Position numbers and translations under genes: made by a program
NCBI RefSeq assembly: GCF_030272615.1
Contig: NC_081407.1
Span: 317,406,456 to 317,470,455, forward strand
Origin: Cryptomeria japonica
Lineage: Eukaryota > Streptophyta > Pinopsida > Cupressales > Cupressaceae
Length of the DNA: 64,000 nt
Direction: 5' to 3'
The notes under the pieces: model-generated
The model's database searches: none
What the model was told of the DNA's origin: nothing
What the model saw: the letters and a program-made list of their open reading frames with translations, nothing else
In this document: positions 23,465-35,224 of the stretch, piece by piece
Layout: each line of letters opens with the position of its first letter
How positions within the stretch are numbered: the first letter of the stretch is position 1

Positions 23465-24355
23465 ACAACATACATGTAAATGAAAATATTCTGATATTCA
23501 ACACGTTATAAAAAATAAGTAGTGATTGCGAACAGAAAATCAACACCAAGGAAGTTGCTTAGCTATGATCAATGCCTTATTCCATTGGGTACATGAATTC
23601 ATACTGCATAAAATGCATTCCGATAGAATTTATCTAACAACATATAAACCTAAGATAATATTGCCTTGCAATACATCATATTTGCAACCCCAACCGAGAA
23701 CTACTTATCAAAATCCCTGCAAATATCCCTACCACTCTACAATTCTACTCAAGCATTTAATTAGCCCCTTAGACCAAAACATGAATAGAAAATGCATACA
23801 CCACAACAGTGCAATGAATAATAAAATCCTTGATAATATGCATTCAAAAACATGATAGAGAAATACACTAGAGAGAAATGGGTTTGAATTATATTTTCTA
23901 TTGAATAATTCGGCTGTCTCTGTCGAGATACAATTCACACATAACTCCTTCAAGAACCTACAAAATTATAGGCATAAGACTCTTTCTGTTTTGCTCTGCA
24001 AAATGACCTTTTACAACTTTTTGTTTCACCTAAACTTTTCTATTGGAAATAGAAATTCGGAACATTCAAGGGACCAAAAATCTGAACCCTGTCTCATATC
24101 CCTGAATTCCCTTTTATAAAAAACAAGGGAGCAAACAAGCTTCGGGCCAAAGGGGACACCTGTCATCTCAAAATGATTACATACAACTATATTTCATTAC
24201 ACAAACATTCATCCTTAATTTCACTTATGCAAGATCAAAGTCCACGACTGCTTTCTTTAAGACTCATGATGAATTTTACCGCCATTTTTGTTTTACAGGT
24301 TCAAAAATATCTACCACTAAAAGACAAAAATAGTTATGTGAATTGTTTACATCCT

Positions 24356-26145
24356 TTATTCATCATTCAGATACATAATACTCCATGCATTGTATTCTTC
24401 ATCAATTGGCCAATCAAAACTCATGACTTTATCAGCTTTTGCCCTATATGGAATATATTTAACGGCTACTTTGTTTGTCTCTCTTTCAAAAGTTTCAAAA
24501 AATGATCTTATGGCAATTATTTTATCCATGCTATCCTCCACCATATCCATGTTTATCCCTTCACATATCAGCTCTACCTGGGTACTGATGACTCTTTCTG
24601 CCTCTTCCTTCCAAGATTGTAAAGGCTTGACTGCCCCTTCTTCATCTTCAATATCTGGCAAAAGATTTTGTTTCAATTCATTGAAACTTTTCATCAATTC
24701 CCTTAACTTTCTTTCTATATTCTCCGACAAAATTTGGGCTTCCTACATTGATTTTACCAACAAATATGTTGGTTGGAGTACATGTGGTCTCTCGGCATGA
24801 TACTTAGAGGCCATGGACATTATTCTGAGCTCGTTTCCTCTTTGCAATCATTTTGTAAACAGAGGAATTGCCACTTCTTTATCTTCATCAAATTTTTCAA
24901 TAGCATTAAATAACAAAGAATATAAGGCATAGACACTATTGAGCCTACTATCAACTTTCTCATTCAAATGAGTTAGCACTGATCTAACTATATCCTTTTT
25001 CTGCCAGGTTGATTGATCTTCTGATTCTTTCAGCTTATTTTCTAATTCAACAATATTTTCTAAAAGTTGAGACTGATTTGGTTCAGTTGATCTTGTAGCT
25101 TCAGGATCATCATCATCATCATATGGCACCAATGACATCCCAGCGATACCAGCACTTGTATCAGGTTGAACTGTTTCTCCTCCCTGGACCATAGGTGATG
25201 ACCTAGATGTTGATGGCTCGGATGGCCCTGTAAGTGCAAGAAAGGAAACCTTTATTTGTCCATATTCAAAGAGTTGCACTCTTGTTTGTAACTCCACACA
25301 CCTTTTCTAAGATGCATTGTAATCATTAAAAAGATTATCAAAATTTCTTATCAGCTCCGCCTTTTCCAAAGCTTCTCTTTTTGCAGTCTCATCTGCCAAC
25401 TTAGCAACATCAACATTTAACTTTGTAGCCTCTACACTTGATGTGTCAGATTCTCTTTTATAATAAGGCTTCCACTCAAATTGGGGTTCAAGTCACTGAT
25501 GTTAGGCTTTCTAGGTCCTTCCTCTAGTGCCCATATTGCCAAGGTTGCATAATCATCCACAAAATCTGATCCTTTTAATGTCAATCTTGCTTCTTCTTCT
25601 TAATTGAAATGTTGAACTTTTGAACTCCTGATTGTATCAAAAACCACTACATCTTCTACATCCCATTCTAGTAAAATTAGGACTCCAGCCTGACTTATAA
25701 TCTTCCTACCTTCGTCAACAGTGATTTCCTTAAATTCTTCCATCATCTCATTCTTTACTACTTCTTGGTTCTCTTGATCAGATCTATCTGGCCTCTGGGC
25801 CTTTTTCTCACTAATTCTTCCTTTGTACTCCTCAATCTTCATCTTCCATACTAGTTGCAAGAAGGCTGGGCTCCTCAAAAAAGTATCATCTTCAAGGAAC
25901 TTATCACTCCTTTATTGCATCCTTAAAAGCTTTGCCCTAGATATCCAAAGGATTAAGATCCAACTCCAGATTAGGGGGTAAAGGAGGAACACCGAGTTGC
26001 ATTTCTGCATTTGTTGCTATGAACATATCTTCCTCCACTTGTTCTTCATCCTGCCTTACAAGTTATGGCGAAGGACATTTGTCTAAGTCTTCAAGATCAA
26101 TGATCTCGATTCCTTGAAAAGGCTTGATTTGTATTTTAGGGGAAG
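24356..26145 (-). pseudogene. H reading frame, C-terminal part
   Basis: Downstream part of a large unknown protein read on the minus strand. Joined to the N-terminal part (35225-37085) it would be about 1,200 codons. After the break it continues PKIQIKPFQGIEIIDLEDLD, then PNLELDLNPLD. An acidic, Glu/Lys-rich coiled-coil-like segment follows at 25878-25600, an acidic linker with DDDDDPEATRS near 25110, and predicted coiled coils at 25060-24860 and 24730-24360, where the frame ends. Several stops and frameshifts interrupt it. I recognise no protease, RT, integrase or known catalytic motif. It lies immediately upstream of the Tat-2 LTR on the same strand. It is best described as a retroelement-associated ORF of unknown function. 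Confidence 0.55.
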
Positions 26146-27331
26146 TGTTAGGCCCAATATGGAAAGCTAATGTACTAAGAGGGGAGGGGTGAATCAGTAC
26201 TCCAAAACTTTTCTTCAATAATAACCTTACTGTTATGCATAAATAGAATAGTGCAGTAACATAAAATAAAGTTAAAATAAACAAATAACAATCATACATG
26301 ATTCACTCCATAACACATATATTTTAGTCACGCAGAAACTCTTGGTTAGAGAGAAAAACTGCAGTGGGGATGGCACCCACAACTTCACCACTACAATAAT
26401 AAAGAATGCTCGGTTAGAGCTACATTTAGCTATTTCTGATAGCTTACCCTGTTAGGAGTATCAAGATCAGTTAGATCTACCTTACTAAAGGATTTTACAA
26501 CACTATATAAATGTTGCACCTGGTTAAAGGATTTACAATTTATAGACTTGGTTAGAGTCTTTTACCCTGTTAAAGGTTTCTCTTACAACTTCAAATATTA
26601 CAATAGAATCATTACAAATATCTACAACTTTACATCTAAAATGCTATAGCAGATTCTATGTGCTCAAAATAAGATTACCTAGCTTGTAGCATACCTCGGT
26701 AACCCATAATGAAACTTGGTAAACCCTTTTGTTTACTCTGTTCTTTGACTGTTCACTGATAACCTTCTCGGTGACCTCTCTATGTCTCTGTAACAATCTT
26801 CCTTCATGCATACACACACATATCTCACATCTCTTGTTGTATATCTCTCTTTCTAACCCTAGAATCATGCTGTATAAATAGATCTCTTACAGCGGTGATT
26901 TAATTCATTGCTTCAATCTTACAAAAAGATTCTTCGAATGAATAACTAAACAAAATATTTCATTGGTTACATTGACCTTGTAATCATACATAATCTCCTA
27001 GTGCAATTTCCAATGCAAAAATGGTTAGATGTGCCTCAATCTTGTAACACATTTTCATGTGCATGTCCAGGTTCAATGTATCTGGTAAAACGTTTCACTC
27101 GGTGAATATCAACTCAGTGAGTTAACTTTACTGCTCAGTAGCCATGAAACATTACTCGGTAAACAGCTTGATGAATATTGCATTCTGTGACTGCTTTCTT
27201 TTGTAACCGACTAGACTGTTCATACCGACTTCTCTGTGTGTACCGACTGCATGATTCGGTAATACTAACCAACTAGAATATATAGTATGACTTTAGATAT
27301 GAAACTAATGGAAATTTGATAAGTAGTAACA
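26146..27331 (-). mobile_element. Solo LTR of N family, 1,186 bp, TSD ggaag
   Basis: Minus-strand TGTTACTACTTATC ... GGGCCTAACA. Exactly the same length as 34039-35224, with only about 15 differences by eye. TSD ggaag on both sides. TATA-like ctatttatac on minus at about 26874. The G-rich box AGGGGAGGGGTGAATCAG lies at 26179-26197. Confidence 0.9.
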
Positions 27332-27711
27332 GGAAGGCTCTGCAGTCATTATCTTTTTACCCTTTCTCCTTACTAGCCTTCCACTGTCATTTCTACTCTC
27401 CTCTTCATCACTCTTTCTTCTCTTGCTCTTTTTTGAGAATATTCATGAGTAGGTCTCCTTCTTACCATGCCACCTAGTCTCTGGGACAAAGGAGGTTGTG
27501 AACTTGACCGTTGTCGGCCATGAACTTCTTCAAGTTTGGCTATCTTCTCCTTTAAAATAAACTTTAATTCATTGAAATTATTCATAACAAAGTCGACCTT
27601 GGCACAAAATGGGGTAAAATCATTCAATGGGTCATATTTTAGATCCATCTTTTGGATTGAAGCCCATAACTTTCTGAAGATTATCCACTTTTCTTTCCTC
27701 CATTCCTAAGT
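27332..27711 (-). repeat. Duplicated segment of host frame H
   Basis: Copy of 35225-35604 with about eight differences by eye. It encodes the same MDLKYDPLNDFTPFCAK segment on the minus strand. At its far end it joins the interior of an N LTR with a 2-bp overlap (GT, 27710-27711). It shows that a unit reaching from inside the N LTR to 35604 was duplicated. Confidence 0.9.
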
Positions 27712-28327
27712 AACCCATAATGAAACTTGGTAAACCCTTCTGTTTACTCTGTTCTTCGACTGTTCACTGATAACCTTCTCGATGACCTCTTTGTGTCTCT
27801 GTAATAGTCTTCCTTCATGCATACACACACATATCTCACATCTCTTGTTGTATATCTCTCTTTCTAACCCTAGAATCATGTTGTATAAATAGATCTCTTA
27901 CAGCGGTGATTTAATTCATTGCTTCAATCTTACAAAAAGATTCTTTGAATGAATAACTAAAAAAAATATTTCATTGGTTAGATTGACCTTGTAATCATAC
28001 ACAATCTCCTATTGCAATTTCCATTGCAAAAACGGTTAGATGTGCCTCGATCTTGTAACACGTTTTCATGTGCATGTCCAGGTTCAATGTATCTGGTAAA
28101 ACGTTTCACTTGGTGAGTTAGCTTTACTGCTCAATAGCCATGAAACATTACTCGGTAAACAACTTGGTGAATACTGCGTTCTATGACTGCTTTCTTATGT
28201 AACCGACTAGACTGTTCATACCAACTTCTCTGTGTGTACCGACCGCATGATTCGATGATACTAACTGACTAGAATATATAGTATGACTTTGGATATGAAA
28301 CTAATGGCAATTTGATAAGTAGTAACA
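27712..28327 (-). mobile_element. Truncated 3' LTR of N
   Basis: Corresponds to 26701-27331 of the solo LTR with many more differences (roughly one in 18 by eye, plus a 15-bp deletion near 28108). It ends GTAACA at 28327, beside the polypurine tract. The older divergence fits the original 3' LTR. Confidence 0.85.
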
Positions 28328-28342
28328 ATCTCCCCTTTTGAC
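28328..28342 (-). promoter_or_regulatory. Polypurine tract of N
   Basis: Minus strand GTCAAAAGGGGAGAT directly abuts the LTR start TGTTACTAC. Further blocks (ctccccctttg, plus strand) at about 28630 and 28678 repeat the motif. Confidence 0.75.
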
Positions 28343-28706
28343 ATTAGTTGAGATGTTTGACAAAAACTACTTTCAAAGTCATAACTCAAAAACTATATAC
28401 TTGCAAAATGACTATACTTGACAATATATACAATAGTCAATAAAATAGTATATGCAAATATACTTCCCTTATCATTATTCTATACATAACTTTGAATTTT
28501 GCATGTTCGGTTCTGTTATGTACTTGTGTGCTCTGAATGCTCTGTATATTCTGCTCGGTATACTCCCCTTGTATACAATACTCAAAATTGGGTTGTTAAA
28601 ACTGTATTACTCTCCAAATGTAGAATTACTCCCCCTTTGTTGGGTATTACTTTCCTCTATGTAGTATCATAATATTACTCCCCCTTTTTGACAAACATCA
28701 AAAACT

Positions 28707-31700
28707 TAATTTCCATCCAGAGGTGGTAATTGATCAAAAATAGACTTCTACTTGGTCCGGGCATCGGTGAGGGCGACTGAGAGTGAATCCTTTACACTTT
28801 CCATTAATGAATTTTGTGCTTGAATATCAGCTAAGAGTGATATTAAGCCATCAAGAGTGCTTCCCTCTTGTCTAGTAGATAAGCGTGTAGCTTGGTTGAT
28901 CTGTTCCTGTACTGATGAGAGATGAGGAAGGAATAATGTCTGAAGGGTCATTATATCCATCCTAATTTTATGCTCTTCATTCCTCAGATCTAACTGTTGA
29001 GCCATGAGTTGTTGAAGCTTTGTATAAAAATTCTGAACTGAATTAGGCTAGGTAGTCAATCTTAGATGAGAGATCGGTGATCTCTTTCTCAATTGCATCA
29101 GTTTTAATTTTGATGTCTTTAATAAATAAGGAAAATGTACACAGTTTCTGAAATAAATAAAAAATATGCTTGAGTTAAGGGGACAACTCAGCAATGAATT
29201 TGACAAGTTTTACCTTGCCAACAGCAATTGATTTCTGTACTTCCTCTATCATTTTTGTTGTAATCTCTTTATCCTTGAGCTTGCTTAAGTACTCAGATGC
29301 ATCAACTCCAGATGTTTCAATCTGATTGAGGAGTTCATCCAATAGAATATGGATGGCTGCATCGGCTGACACTGTTGCTGATGGTAGAATTTCTGTTAGT
29401 AGTGTCCTAACCTTCTAAAGTACTTTATTCTTTTGCTGTATGGCCAATTGCTTCTCTTGTTCGGCCTTTGCTTTGCATAGTTCATTGAATTTAGTGAGTG
29501 CTTTCCCTTTCAATTTGGAGATGTCTACATTGGGCAACACGATCGGTTTAGACAAGTCAAATTTAAAACCATTCTTTCTCACCTTCTTCTCTTTTCCTTT
29601 GGTCTGTGGCACTAAGACAAGTGCTTGTGAGGCTTGTTGACCCTCGGTAGGTTGCTTGGTAGATGCAACACTTTGGTCGGTTCCTGTAGCCATTCCAGTG
29701 TCTTTGGGTGGCTCGGTGCTAGAGGTCTCAGCTGTAACATTTGCAATGCTTGTTTGTGCTTGAGACGTCTGATCTTTGGTTGTATCACCTGCAGCTTCAG
29801 ATTTGTTACTTGTATCTCCTGCAACTTCAGATTTGTTACCTTCGATGCCTTGCTCTATGTCCTTGGGAGCTTCGGTTGAGACTGGTGGCTTCACCGATGG
29901 ATAAGGCTAAACTTGTTCTAAGACAAATTCACTAGAGACAAGTTTTGCATAGGTAGTGCCTTCAATCATTTCCTACTCTGGTTCTACTTCATCCATTACA
30001 TCTTCATCAATTTGTATAGTGTCAACCAGGTCTGGACCTTGCTCGGTGACATTTGGATCTTGCTCGGTGACATCAACAATTTCAATTTGAGATTGTTCAC
30101 CGACATCCTTTTGTTTGAAGATCTCCTGCCACTTGGCTTTTGTCTCATTCTCCACATCAATGTATAGACCATTCATCAATTTTAAGGCTCTCTGTTTCAC
30201 AAGAAATTTAGAATTGTATGTGGTCAAATGCTCCTTGATTTCTGCTACGGACATGTCAGGAAATAGATGGACTAGACTTCTTTCTCTTATTTGTCTCTCT
30301 GAATCCATTGCATATTTCCATCTGTTCTCAATATGTGAGTATAGTTCACTCGGAAGTGAGTTTGCTAGTTCTAATGGTGCTAACCGAAACTTCAGAAGTG
30401 TACAGATGACAGCTTCTTCAATCTGTTGCTTCTCATCATTATTCCTAGTCTCATACTTAACATATTTGAATCCTGCAAATCAACTGTATTCTTTAAGATT
30501 GGCACAAAAGTTTTCAACACTGTGAATATTTACCTTTTTGCTTTTCACAATCTGGAATTTGTTTGCATCATTAGACTCTATATCACTAGACTCTTTTGGC
30601 AAAATGAGTCTCCGAGTAGATTTCTTATAGGTCTTGGTTACCTTTGGTGCAGTAACACTCTTTTGTTTCTTACTCGGTGATGTAGCTGATGCTCTGGTGT
30701 TGGGTCTCTTTGTTGGTGGAGTCGGTAGGGCCTTTGTGATGTCCTATTTCTTTCTTTTCAGAACTTTACCCTTTGGCAACTCTGTGCTCAATGTTATTGT
30801 AGCCTCTTGAGCTTTTGATTCCTCTTTGGTAATGGCAAGATTGCCTTTGACAGGTGTACAGGAGGATTCTTCTCCGAATTTCTTAGATAAAACCTTTATC
30901 ATCTTTGTAGCTTTTCTTGTAGCCTTAGGTACTACAATGCTCATTTTTACTTTCTCCTTCACCTCTTCTTAGGTTCCATACCTTAGTTCAGTTGCATCCC
31001 TTGGCAGTGATAAATAGGCATCAATTTGTTGTTGTGTAATACCATAATCAATCTCATAACCCATTGGTTGCAACGATTGAGTCCTCAGTTCAACAGCATT
31101 TACATAACAATAATCAGTGTCGACTTCAAAACATATATTGTCCTTGTATTTTTCTACCAGCTGTGGTGGAATCTTGTACCTGTTGTGCATTTTCTCTTGG
31201 AATTTGTTGAAGTAATCAGCCATGATATCATTAAATTTATCTCCTAACTTCTTGATGTAGTCATTGATCTGATGGGTGATAGGTCGGTGTATCTCCCATA
31301 CTACTTTACCGACTAAGGGAAAGAACTTCTAAAAATAGAAATACATACATACAAGTAGTGAACCGAACTTTAGTGTATTCGCCGAGTTATTCTTCTTTAG
31401 CTTCCTTATTGTGTTCAGGTTCTCAAACAAGTTCTTCAGTAGTACTTCACATAAGTCTACTTACATTCCCTTCTTAACTATTTTGTAGGCCAAGTCAATT
31501 GCAGCACATGGTACACTATTTTCCCTTGCAGATTGGAAGAAACAGTAACCAATAACTCTAATTGCAAACTTTAGTTCCGTATCAGTGACATTATTCAATT
31601 TCAGTCCTCGGTAATCAGATTCTACTCCAGTTAGACTGATTAGCTCTTTCTGTGATATCATTTGCATGAGCATGATCGTAGATGGGATACCCGGTGATCA

Positions 31701-32100
31701 GGTGAATGACTTCCTTAGTGATCTTGAACAGTTGCTCTTGTAGCCACATGAAATCATCATGTACTCTACTCAATACAAACTTAACCCACTGGGGTTTGAA
31801 CACACGGGGATAGACTAGGGCTTCAGTTAAAACCTTGATTTTGATATGCTCAAATTTGCTATCCAGTTTGCCATCAGTGCAAAGTTCATCATATGTGTCG
31901 CTAATCTCTACATGACTGAGTTCCTCAACACAGCATTTGGTAAAGAATCTAACATCTTCCACTAACAAGGCTCGATCTGGAATGAGTGAAAATGCAGTTT
32001 AATCATCTGGTTCTAAGGCAACTTTGGGAGTTAGAGAATATTTCAGTGAGGGCTTCTCCACATTTTGGACAACTACAGGATCTTGGATCTTGGGCGCCAT
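28707..32100 (-). pseudogene. N ORF2: large unknown reading frame (about 1,100 codons)
   Basis: Starts at ATG 32100 (MAPKIQDPVVV), reads down to 28707. N-terminal third (32000-31460) is the most protein-like: VEDVRFFTKCC, YPRVFKPQWVKFVLSRVHDD, KEVIHLITGYP, then, after a frameshift, SLTGVESDYRGLKLN and IRVIGYCFFQSAREN, ending AYKIVKKG. This compact alpha-helical-looking domain resembles uncharacterised domains in plant retroelement ORFs, a family impression only. Next come a basic Lys/Arg-rich segment (30960-30600), a second folded-looking part (30550-30150), an acidic stretch (DVTEQDPNVTEQGPD), a Ser/Thr/Gln-rich linker (29890-29600) and C-terminal coiled-coil-like helices (29370-28750). It has no polymerase, integrase or protease motif. 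Around ten stops, mostly at Gln-like positions, and at least one frameshift break it. Confidence 0.65.
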
Positions 32101-32623
32101 GGTAGGTTTCGAGTAAGATTTGACAAATTATCCTTAGGGTTTACAAATGACTGACGCTTCACACTCGGTAGACAATAGCAATTTGACTAGATCGGAAACC
32201 AACTAAACAGTGCGAATAGATTGATGTAAATACCTTGAAATTCACTCTGAATGAAGTTTGATCGCCTGAACCGCTCTACTCTACTTCTCGAAAACTTGGG
32301 TGAATGAAAATGACCGTGAAAACACTTTTAAGTACTCAAAAATACCTTATCGGGCTCCGTGCAAGTTAGGTCAAGACATTAAATGCACTCGGTTCACCTT
32401 TTACCAATTTACATCTTTTTTTGTTTTAACCGAGTACCCAACTTTTCTTAATTAACTGGCTTGACAGGTTTCTTGTATACATCGACTTGATAGGTTTCCT
32501 GTATAGTATATAAACTGACTAATTGCATCTTAACTATGCAGATTTTGAATTTTGTACATAATAGAATAGGAACTGTTATGATTTAACCTTTAGAGAATGC
32601 AGTCCCTTCATACCTTTTCTTGA
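32101..32623 (-). other. Intergenic spacer between N ORF1 and ORF2
   Basis: No ORF supported. AT-rich with ACTCGGT and ACCGAGT words like those in the LTR. It might contain leader or promoter sequence for ORF2, but nothing specific is visible. Confidence 0.4.
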
Positions 32624-33976
32624 CTAATTTGAAATAGGTGCACCTAACTCGGTAGGTAAGGTGCTTTCTTCATCAGACATAATTTCTTTCTTTTTCCATA
32701 TCATCTTGAATTTTTCTTTTATCTCTTCAGTGTCTCTTCTAGGTTGATCTCTGCAATCTCCAGCTAAATGTCCAGCTTTGTGACAATGAAAACATGCCAT
32801 ACTAGGATTTCTCCATGATCTCCGGTTGTTCATTCCAAATCTTATAAAATAGTTGGCACTTATATGTCCATATCTTCCACAACATTCGCACCATATCCTT
32901 GTATTGTAATCCCATGGTACTGCTGCATATTGTCGGTAAGGATTTGTGTGAGTTTGGTAACCTCTAGTGTTTTCTTGGTGTGGATACTTCATGTAGTTCT
33001 TTTTCTTAAACCAACACTTCTCGGTACTATGTCCATATCTATTGCAGTTTTTACAAAACCCTTTGAATTTTGCCTTCTGATAGTTGTTAACAGACTTTGT
33101 CCTACATTGATTAGGTGTGTAACCATATTTATTGCAATAATAACAATATCCATTGGACTTAGAGATATTCGATTTCTTACCTTTTCTGATCTGGCATATG
33201 TTGGTAGTATGACCTTGATTTCCATAGTAGTAGCAAATAGGCTTCTTCCTTTTGATGTTATTCCTGTTTCCAACTTGTTTTGATGATTCTCCTCTCTCGG
33301 TAGTATGAATTCCTTTCTCAGTTGATTCTTTTCCTTCATAACCAAGTCCTCCATCTTTGTAGGGTCTTCTTGTATTCAGTTGCTCATCCAACATCTTTGA
33401 TGCTTCATAACTTTTCTCCAATGTTTCTTTGGATTTATTCTATGTTTCAAGTTCATCAGTCAACCTTGATACTTCAAGTTTCAATGATTGATTTTCATCA
33501 TTCTTCAGAATTGCTTCATGATGTGCATAACCTAGTTGATCTGTCATATTTTGTTGAATACCAGTTAACCTTATGATTTCATCATCCTTATCAGATACTA
33601 AAACTTCAAGTTGTTGTTTCTCTCTTTGTAGATCTCTTGCTTTATCCTCAGCTATCCTTAATGCATCTAGATTTTCAGTCATCTGTGTACTGAAATGTCC
33701 ATGTTCTCTTTTCATTGCTTTTAGTTGATCAACCAATGCTTTGTTCTTTTCTTTCAACATTCCAATCATTTCTTCAGTCTCTTCAGATATACTATTCTCA
33801 GATGATGTCTTGATTTGTTCCACTAACTCTTGAGAATCCTGCAAGTCATCAGATAATCTTCTCCTTACTTTCAGAGATTTTTGCATTTGCCTCTGCATGT
33901 CTGCAATCACTTGATTTTCATTATCCAACTCTTTTTGAAGATGCACAATCCTTTGAGATTGTTTGTAGCCTTCCAT
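32624..33976 (-). pseudogene. N ORF1: coiled-coil, five zinc knuckles, Gag-like
   Basis: Reads from ATG 33976 (MEGYKQSQR) for about 450 codons with a single in-frame TAG at 33440-33442. Residues about 5-180 are strongly heptad-like (MIGMLKEKNKALVDQLKAM), a long coiled coil. Residues about 245-410 carry five CCHC-like modules: CYYYGNQGHTTNIC (second Cys is Tyr), CYYCNKYGYTPNQC (His is Tyr), CKNCNRYGHSTEKC, CECCGRYGHISANY (last Cys is Tyr) and CFHCHKAGHLAGDC. This is the layout of a nucleic-acid binding, self-assembling Gag, though usual copia and gypsy Gags have one or two knuckles. I see no typical Gag capsid domain. It starts about 50 bases after the primer site, where gag belongs. Deviating knuckles may be decay or real. 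Confidence 0.75.
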
Positions 33977-34024
33977 TGCTAAGATCTTTCTCTTTAGGTA
34001 GTTAAACCCTTTTCCAAGATTCAA

Positions 34025-34036
34025 GCTCTGATACCA
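34025..34036 (-). promoter_or_regulatory. Primer binding site, initiator tRNA-Met type (N)
   Basis: Minus strand TGGTATCAGAGC, two bases downstream of the LTR end. Identical to the C3 primer site. Confidence 0.9.
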
Positions 34037-34038
34037 AT

Positions 34039-35224
34039 TGTTAGGCCCAATATGGAAAGCTAATGTACTGAGAGGGGAGGGGTGAATCAGTACTCCAAAA
34101 CTTTTCTTCAATAATAACCTTACAGTTATGCATAAATAGAATAGTGCAATAACATAAAATAAAGTTAAAATAAACAAATAACAATCATACATGATTCACT
34201 CCATAACACATATATTTTAGTCACGCAGAAACTCTTGGTTAGAGAGAAAAACTGCAGTGGGGATGGCACCCACAACTTCACCACTACAATAATAAAGAAT
34301 GCTCGGTTAGAGCTACATTTAGCTATTTCTGATAGCTTACCCTGTTAGGAGTATCAAGATCAGTTAGATCTACCTTACTAAAGGATTTTACAACACTATA
34401 TAAATGTTGCACCTGGTTAAAGGATTTACAATTTATAGACTTGGTTAGAGTCTTTTACCCTGTTAAAGGTTTCTCTTACAACTTCAAATATTACAATAGA
34501 ATCATTACAAATATCTACAACTTTACATCTAAAATGCTATAGCAGATTCTATGTGCTCAAAATAAGATTACCTAGCTTGTAGCATACCTCGGTAACCCAT
34601 AATGAAACTTGGTAAACCCTTTTGTTTACTCTGTTCTTTGACTGTTCACTGATAACCTTCTCGGTGACCTCTCTATGTCTCTGTAACAGTCTTCCTTCAT
34701 GCATACACACACATATCTCACATCTCTTGTTGTATATCTCTCTTTCTAACCCTAGAATCATGCTGTATAAATAGATCTCTTACAGCGGTGATTTAATTCA
34801 TTGCTTCAATCTTACAAAAAGATTCTTTGAATGAATAACTAAACAAAATATTTCATTGGTTACATTGACCTTGTAATCATACATAATCTCCTAGTGCAAT
34901 TTCCAATGCAAAAACGGTTAGATGTGCCTCGATCTTGTAACACGTTTTCATGTGCATGTCCAGGTTCAATGTATCTGGTAAAATGTTTCACTCGGTGAAT
35001 ATCAACTCAGTGAGTTAACTTGACTACTCAGTAGCCATGAAACATTACTCGGTAAACAGCTCGATGAATATTGCATTCTGTGACTGCTTTCTTTTGTAAC
35101 CGACTAGACTGTTCATACCGACTTCTCTGTATGTACCGACTGCATGATTTGGTAATACTAACCGACTAGAATATATAGTATGACTTTAGATATGAAACTA
35201 ATGGCAATTTGATAAGTAGTAACA
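34039..35224 (-). mobile_element. 5' LTR of N, 1,186 bp
   Basis: Minus-strand TGTTACTACTTATC at 35224 to GGGCCTAACA at 34039. TATA-like ctatttatac on minus at about 34763-34774. G-rich box at about 34071-34090. Flanked on the outside by ggaag and the H reading frame. Confidence 0.92.

Larger units (their letters stand above)
21067..24300 (-). mobile_element. Tat-2 5' LTR, split by a solo LTR
   Basis: Minus-strand LTR ending GGAACCAACA at 21067. Its inner part is 21067-21383 and its outer part 23465 to about 24300, separated by the solo LTR at 21384-23464. A TATA box (ttttttataaaaggg on minus) lies at about 24112-24126. The outer end is uncertain; 24300 is a working limit just before the H reading frame. 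Net length would be about 1.1-1.2 kb. Confidence 0.55.
26146..35224 (-). mobile_element. Non-autonomous LTR element N, rearranged
   Basis: Minus-strand element inserted in H; target GGAAG is repeated at 26141-26145, 27332-27336 and 35225-35229. From its 5' end: LTR 34039-35224, tRNA-Met primer site 34025-34036, ORF1 33976-32624 (Gag-like), ORF2 32100-28707 (unknown), polypurine tract 28328-28342, partial 3' LTR 27712-28327. Then come a second copy of host flank (27332-27711) and a solo LTR (26146-27331). No protease, integrase, RT or RNase H is present in the 5.7-kb interior, so it must have depended on enzymes from another element, probably a copia relative given its primer site and LTR style. 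Confidence 0.85.

Noticed and set aside
32864-33283. Plus-strand hydrophobic ORF of 139 codons suggesting a membrane protein
   Set aside because: It is the antisense shadow of the zinc-knuckle ORF1; Cys/Lys/Asn codons read backwards give hydrophobic residues.
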